Shown here one piece after another: positions 58,731 to 64,000 of a DNA stretch of 64,000 nucleotides. Each line of letters opens with the position of its first letter. Within the stretch, counting starts at the first letter, position 1. The position numbers and the translations under genes are program-made. The notes below the pieces were generated by a model that was not told the origin of the DNA, made no database searches, and saw only the letters and a list, made by a program, of their open reading frames with translations. The DNA comes from Oryzias latipes. Its lineage: Eukaryota > Chordata > Actinopteri > Beloniformes > Adrianichthyidae. Where the stretch lies: the NCBI RefSeq assembly GCF_002234675.1, contig NC_019860.2, forward strand, positions 13,886,586 to 13,950,585, given 5' to 3'.

Positions 58731-58954
58731 CTCGTCGTAGAGCTTTAGATCCATCCTGCACGGTTCCGACAACCACAGGATGATGGAGCTCACGCAGCTG
58801 ATGGGCAGAGTTTCCTCCACGGTGACAGTCCCGGTCTGAGATTCCTCGCTGCTTTCACCTGCCGTCGAGCTTCCTTTCCTCCATTGGTGACTCTCCCTGA
58901 GCAGGTAGAGCGTCTCTCGAGTCGCCAAAACTGTCAGAGGAGTCCAGATATCGT
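58731..58954 (-). CDS. stk11ip: stk11ip penultimate coding exon
   Basis: The acceptor is TTATTCTAG|ACGA (G+AC = Asp with the previous exon) and the donor is GACGAG|GTTCGC, phase 0. It encodes DDIWTPLTVLATRETLYLLR, a Ser/Glu-rich insert (GSSTAGESSEESQTG), then TVTVEETLPISCVSSIILWL and SEPCRMDLKLYDE. This parallels human STK11IP, where LLLTPSTLFLLDED is followed by a low-complexity insert and then PLSSLSSVLLYRSAPEDLRL and FYDE. The shared order of strand, insert and strand supports the call strongly. Confidence 0.87.
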
Positions 58955-59388
58955 CTAGAATAAAAAACATGCAAATTTGGCACATTATTCTAGAGATTCT
59001 CCAATAGTATTTTTATTTATCTTGAAATAAATCTAGATTTTTGAACGATTTATGAGGCACAACTTTACTCAATTTTAAAAAGAAATGTTTTTTAGCTAGT
59101 ATACAAATAAACGTTTTAGTGTCTTAGTTTTATAAAAGCTACATGAAATGTAGGTCTCAATAACATTTAAATATTATACGTAAAAAAGTTATATCTTTGT
59201 CTTTTTATACAAATGCATTTAAATTAACCAATAATTGCATTTTCTTAACAAGGTCACTCACAGCTACAGCAGTTGTTTTGTTTTTTTCTTGTGTTTAAAA
59301 TAACATATTGTACACTCTTGAAGTCCTATATTGTTTTTGTTACTCTTACGTTTTTTGCTTTGTATGTAATTTATATTTTGTGTTAGAA

Positions 59389-59403
59389 CCCCCCCCCCCC
59401 CCC
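59389..59403 (+). repeat. poly-C run
   Basis: Fifteen C in a row within a long AT-rich stk11ip intron. Confidence 0.8.
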
Positions 59404-61967
59404 TTTTTAACTAAAAAGCAAATGTTATCGGAAAAAAACGTGACTCAGATTAATTTTTGCCAGATTTTTATGGATTATTTATGACCTAAACTTTATTTTG
59501 TAATAATTTTCTAGTATTTTTTTTTATATAAAACTTTGGTTATTAATTATATATTACCTTCTTGTCATTTGTATATGCATGTGCCAATTTAGCTTTGTAA
59601 CGGCATGTTGGTTATAATTTCTTATAGTCATATTTAGTGATTTGTTTTTTTTTTGCCATTTATTCTTTTTGTGATTTTTTTTAAAAAATTAAGAACTCTA
59701 TATATATATTTTTTTTAACAAATAACATTCATTAAAGTATAAATAATTTGTGAACATTTCCTTTTATACATTTAAATTCATAGTAACTGTTGTAAATTCA
59801 TAATTTATTGGGAATGTCTTTATTTAAATTCTGTACATACATTCTTTACTTTTGTAATGAATTAATGGATTTTTTGTTTTTTTGCAAATTTATAAAAACC
59901 TACAAAAATCAGGATTGAAAAATTAAATAACAAAAGTGTGTATTTGTTTTTTTTAATCTCTAACTGAACTCTGGATTATTTTTAATCATAAAAAAATTCT
60001 GTATGGATGCTTGTAAAGGACAAAAACTTCAGTGAAATCTTTCATATCAATCAAAGTGGTGCAGCCAGACCACAAGACTTTTTCAATAAGTTAATTAGAG
60101 AAAACATAAATCAGTAGAAACATTCATTCTGCAATTGTAACCCCCTCCCGTCTTTTTGTATCCATTTATCTTCCGTACAAAAACAGTGCAAAGTCAAAGA
60201 CAGGAATGTCTGATTGAGGTAACATGACATGTCTCATTAGTTCTGCATCAAACCGCTGGGATCTGTTCAGCATCAAAGTATTTCCAGGTTTCTTCAAGCC
60301 TGAGAACATACAGCAGCATCCACTAAAACCCGGCCGTTTCTCCTTAAGCTAACACAAAGCCGCATATTTAAAAGCAAACAGCTCCTACAGTTTTCAACCT
60401 GCAAAGATGTCGAGCCTCTGATTTACTAGAAGCAACAGTTACAGGTCACCGGTGTTAAAAGCTTCCACTTATTGAGTTTGAGTTTAACATTTGATGTCAC
60501 AAAAAGTAACGAGTTGGGGAGAAAGGCAGATCTAGACAGGTTAAAATGAGGACAATTGAAATTCCACCAACTCGCACAGCTGTGTGTAGCCTGCAGCTAC
60601 GTCGACTTGAAATGTCTCTACTGTTGCAGACAGACGGGGGTCCGCCAGCGCCGATATGTTCAATCCCAACCGCACGCAAGCAAACGCAGTCATCTGTCAA
60701 CCGGCTGAGTCTAAACTGTATATATCTGCCTCGTTTTATGGCAAAAGCTAACATGGATTGTTGACAGGCAGCTCACGTCAGCCGCTGCCCACAAATCCCC
60801 TCTTATTTTCCATATTTTGCTCTTCCTGTCTCTGAATTTGCGTCTCAAGAAATGTAACTCTCGTCTCCTATTTCTTTTTTAAAAATCTCTGCTGGTTCCC
60901 CTCCTGCTTTCACACACGGATCATCGGAGGTCGATTTTACGAGACGACACATTTTTGAAAATAATTTTAACGAAAAAAGTTCCTTGGGTTTAGTCTGAAT
61001 GAGAGCAAAATGAGCAAACACTTGTGGCTAGTTTTGTTTTCAAACTGGCAAGACCACATGAAGTTACAACCTCTATCCATTGGGGGGCGATATTACAAAA
61101 AACCCCGTTATTTATCAAAAAGAGAAAAATACACACAAAGAAAAACAAATGTCTAGTCCTGCTGGCGGTCCACCTTATTTTGATAGGTATCTTCATCTTT
61201 TTGCTAGGTTTGATAAAGCTAATTAAAATTAATTTGCCACCTACGAAAAAAAACAATTTGTTAGATCCGTAAACAGGTTTGTTTGGAGAGATTTATTGGA
61301 CTTTCCCTAAAAATGAAAAACAGAAGAAATAAAAAGATTTCTATTAGTCGTTTTTTCTTTTTACGAGAATTTGTAAATTACATTATAAAAGCTCCACTTT
61401 TGGCTAAATAGCTAGCTTCTTTTTTTCTTTTAAACCCTTTAAGACCAGAGCTTTTCCCTGCGTCATCACCTGATATTGCGTGAATGGTCTAACATTCATA
61501 ACAAGTTTAGAAATGCACGTCCAACCGACCCTTCCAATGAAAAGTCTATGTAAATACACGCATATGTGCAATTCCAGCCTCCGAAATTCTCACAATCATG
61601 GGTGCAAGTTTTTAAGTCTGTTTTTGGGCTCCATGTAAAAAAAGCGCTGCAATTGAATGCATGCTAATAGTTAAACCAGCAGAACTTTGATCAATCAGGG
61701 ACTACAGTTTGCTAGTGAGGCATAGCTGCCGTTTGAAAGAGTAAAGTGCCAACTATTTGAAAATTGATCAAGCCTCTTCCAACTGTGACTACATGTGCTT
61801 GTATCGGGTAGCGACAGACCTGTGTGAACACCATATACTAAAAGCATGTTATAAAAACCCACGTTCAGCGCGTTCTTGAACGCGCAAAAGGGTATGTATG
61901 TAGCACTTGAGTCAAAAAGAGTGTTTTATTTAGGTTTCACTGGTGACATCTCTGATGTTATCGTACT

Positions 61968-62394
61968 AGGGCTGCACGATATGAGGAAAAGTCGGGATTT
62001 GCGATATTAGTGATATTGTAATGACGATATGACTTGCGATACATGAACAAATAGAAAAACAACCAAAAACATAATTTCCATTTCACTGCAACAGTTTAGT
62101 TTAAATAGGGGTCAACATACTGTAAGTTCCACTCCAAATGACCCTCGTCTACATAGGACGCAAAAATCTAACATTAAGAGGGCTACATCTGTTTAGTCAA
62201 CAATGTGAAGGGGGTCCATCTGATTGGTCAAATGCATAAATTGATTTATTTGATTTGGTAAATACTTCAAGATATCATAAAATTGTTTTAGCAAGGTTAC
62301 CATTTATTGCAATTTTCGCAGTTTTTTGCGATATGTATATTGCTCAGCTTGGTATCGCAATAATGAGAAATTTGCGATTTATTGTGCAGGCCTA
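61968..62394 (+). mobile_element. hAT-like MITE, second copy
   Basis: TAGGGCTGCACGATATGAGG to TTTATTGTGCAGGCCTA. No target duplication visible. Confidence 0.78.
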
Positions 62395-62869
62395 ACATAT
62401 ACCTTACAATATATCTTATATCATATAAAACTTTTTACATACATACATACATATACATACATAGAAACAAATATCTCAAACAGGACCAAAAAGGCTGTTT
62501 TGGCAGAGACCAAAACTGACTAAAAAATATTAGGTCCCTTAAACAATCAAATCAGGTTAAGTTTACTGTACTCTAGACCTCGGTTTGACCATTGTTGTCA
62601 AATCATGTCATCTTTTAAATTACACACCATCCCTTACTTTCTTCAGTTGGAGCTTTGACAACACAAGATGGGTAGCCTAGGGTTGAGTCAAACACTCGTG
62701 GTACCATTGAATTATGTTGAGTCTTGAAATCTAATCTTTTTGTAAGCAAGCCTGTGTACCAAGAAGCATACATGACAAAGTTCAGATAGAAGCAAATTTC
62801 TTTGCTGATGACAGGGTAGTTTATGGCTGAATAGCGCATTTTAGCCTTGAGGTAAGCTCTGTTTGTCAC

Positions 62870-62952
62870 CTTGCAGAACGAAAGCCAGCATGTAGAAGAA
62901 CTGTAGCTGTCCGTCCTCCACATCTGCCTGGATGTCCTCGCACACGAGAGGC
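62870..62952 (-). CDS. stk11ip: stk11ip internal coding exon
   Basis: An 83-bp exon with acceptor AATCTTCAAG|GCC and donor CTGCAAG|GTGACA. The frame (phase 2 in, phase 1 out) reads PLVCEDIQADVEDGQLQFFY then MLAFVLQ. This matches the segment PLLEKDSSLEARQFFYLRAFLV in the C-terminal third of STK11IP (LKB1-interacting protein 1). STK11IP is a leucine-rich-repeat and PH-like scaffold that binds LKB1 and, in later work, the lysosomal proton pump. This part belongs to the C-terminal PH-like region. Confidence 0.82.
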
Positions 62953-63985
62953 CTTGAAGATTAAAAGAAACAAAGCTGATTAGGGATAGGCGAAGAGAGC
63001 TGTGGAGGTTTGTGGCTGGCAGGTGCTGTCTTGGAAGCGCCTCTGCGTTTGCACATTTGCAAGCCCTAAGGATAATTGACGCAATAATGGCTGACAGGAA
63101 TTGGATTGGGCAAACATTGGACAGACCTTCTGAGGCTGCGGTTAACTGCATCAGAAAACATGAAACGGCCGCCTTGATTTGTTTTTATTTTTTGATTGTC
63201 GAGCAGTGGAGGCCAGATGAGAAAGGGCTCGATTTCAGGCTTTGTTGTGCGTTTGCACATGCAAACACTAATCTGTTCCACGGGATGACGGCCGATCTCG
63301 TCATAAAGTGTTTTTCTCTAAACTGAAAGGAAGTTGGTGTTTGTTTACATTCTTCTAAATGGATAAAAACACCTTTTCTTCAGGACTGCTTCAAAGACAA
63401 TACACCCGCGTGGTCAACGGGACTGAAATGTTTGCTTATTCAAGCCATGTTTTTTGCACATTTTCGGGCAGATGAGAACCTTTTTTCCGCCAAAAACGAT
63501 ATTTTCATGAGAAGAGCCACATTTTTCCTTTTTCCCCCCCACAGAAAAGGAACAACATAAAAGTTGCTATCTTGTGAGCAAGAAAGAAAAACACGCAATT
63601 AAAAGGTGTTAAAAAATACTACAGATGGCGATAACATACCGCACGAGGGGGAGACACATGCTTCAGAATTTGTAGAGCGACATATGTTCCCAATTAAGAT
63701 GTGGTTTACCAGCTAATTTAGTGGGGCAATTTTACAAAACGAAAGTCTAAAAAAAGCTGATTGTAATCAACTAAAGATGTGCGAGAAATGTGCAGTGTTA
63801 GAACTTCTGCGGCTAAAGCTCCCCTTAACCTACGACCGCATGCAAATGTGTGCGACTTTATTCTGACCACATCTTTCGGCATCAACACAAATAAAACGCA
63901 GTCGTTTTGCTTTTTTTCTTTCTCCCCTTCCTCGCGTCCAAGGGATCGTCCACGCGTTCAGCCATCTCAAAGCCGAGGATCGTAC
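62953..63985 (-). other. stk11ip intron, about 1 kb
   Basis: No repeat family or exon recognised; open frames at 63012-63326 on either strand have no recognisable similarity. Confidence 0.6.
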
Positions 63986-64000
63986 CAGAGGTGGTGCTGT
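63986..64000 (-). CDS. stk11ip: stk11ip internal exon (3' end only; runs off the right edge)
   Basis: Only 15 bases of this exon are inside the window. They read CAG CAC CAC CTC TG and end at the donor TG|GTACGA in phase 2. Joined to the next exon (first base G) they give QHHLW-PLVCED, which lines up with QHRLWPLLEKD of human STK11IP. Phase and sequence both fit, but the piece is very short. Confidence 0.6.

Larger units (their letters stand above)
58955..62869 (-). other. stk11ip intron, very AT-rich
   Basis: 3.9 kb. The part 58990-60000 is extremely AT-rich with a poly-C run; a hAT-like element lies at 61968-62394. No exon seen. Confidence 0.65.

Overview
The window is vertebrate nuclear DNA, almost certainly from a teleost fish. 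Genes are split by GT-AG introns, the intergenic DNA is AT-rich, and it is packed with short non-autonomous DNA transposons, tRNA-derived SINEs and satellites of the kind common in ray-finned fish. A medaka-like species is my guess, but nothing here proves it. All homology calls rest on family knowledge and reading the sequence; no database search was run.

Layout, left to right. (1) 824-26072, minus strand: the 5' part of speg, the giant striated-muscle kinase. Six coding exons are phase-consistent. They run from the start codon at 26072, through a first intron of about 18.9 kb, to an exon at 824-970 that opens the second Ig domain; the gene continues off the left edge. A CpG-rich block near 9.2-9.8 kb with a small ATG-bearing exon looks like an internal promoter. 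(2) 26.1-33 kb: nested transposons and satellites. (3) 33230-34351, minus: an intact single-exon gene for a 373-residue protein with an SGNH-hydrolase-like domain, lying between 180-bp direct repeats. (4) 36239-40028, plus: inha (inhibin alpha), two coding exons, with SF-1 and GATA motifs upstream and a 1.8-kb DNA transposon in its intron. (5) 43857-45244, minus: a gamma-type connexin of the gjc4 (Cx43.4/44.2-like) group whose coding region is cut by two very short introns. A candidate 5' UTR exon and promoter lie near 48.2 kb. (6) 56424-64000, minus: the last four coding exons of stk11ip, running off the right edge.

In human 2q35, SPEG, INHA and STK11IP also lie near each other, so this is a conserved neighbourhood. 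The connexin and the SGNH gene sit among these three genes here, and inha points the opposite way to its two neighbours. The genes do not form one pathway: speg acts at the muscle triad and sarcomere, inha is a secreted gonadal hormone subunit, the connexin forms gap junctions, and stk11ip is an LKB1-binding lysosomal/endosomal scaffold.

Most of the remaining DNA can be assigned to repeat families with several copies in the window: a TTAA-flanked family (nine copies), a hAT-like family with an 8-bp target duplication, a TA-flanked family with GCTGYG termini, a 'TTAAAGACCCACTCC' family, and others. The most unusual items are the SGNH gene with its flanking repeats, the tiny introns in the connexin, the missing splice donor at the end of speg exon 3, the internal speg promoter and a three-level transposon nest at 26.9-29.4 kb.
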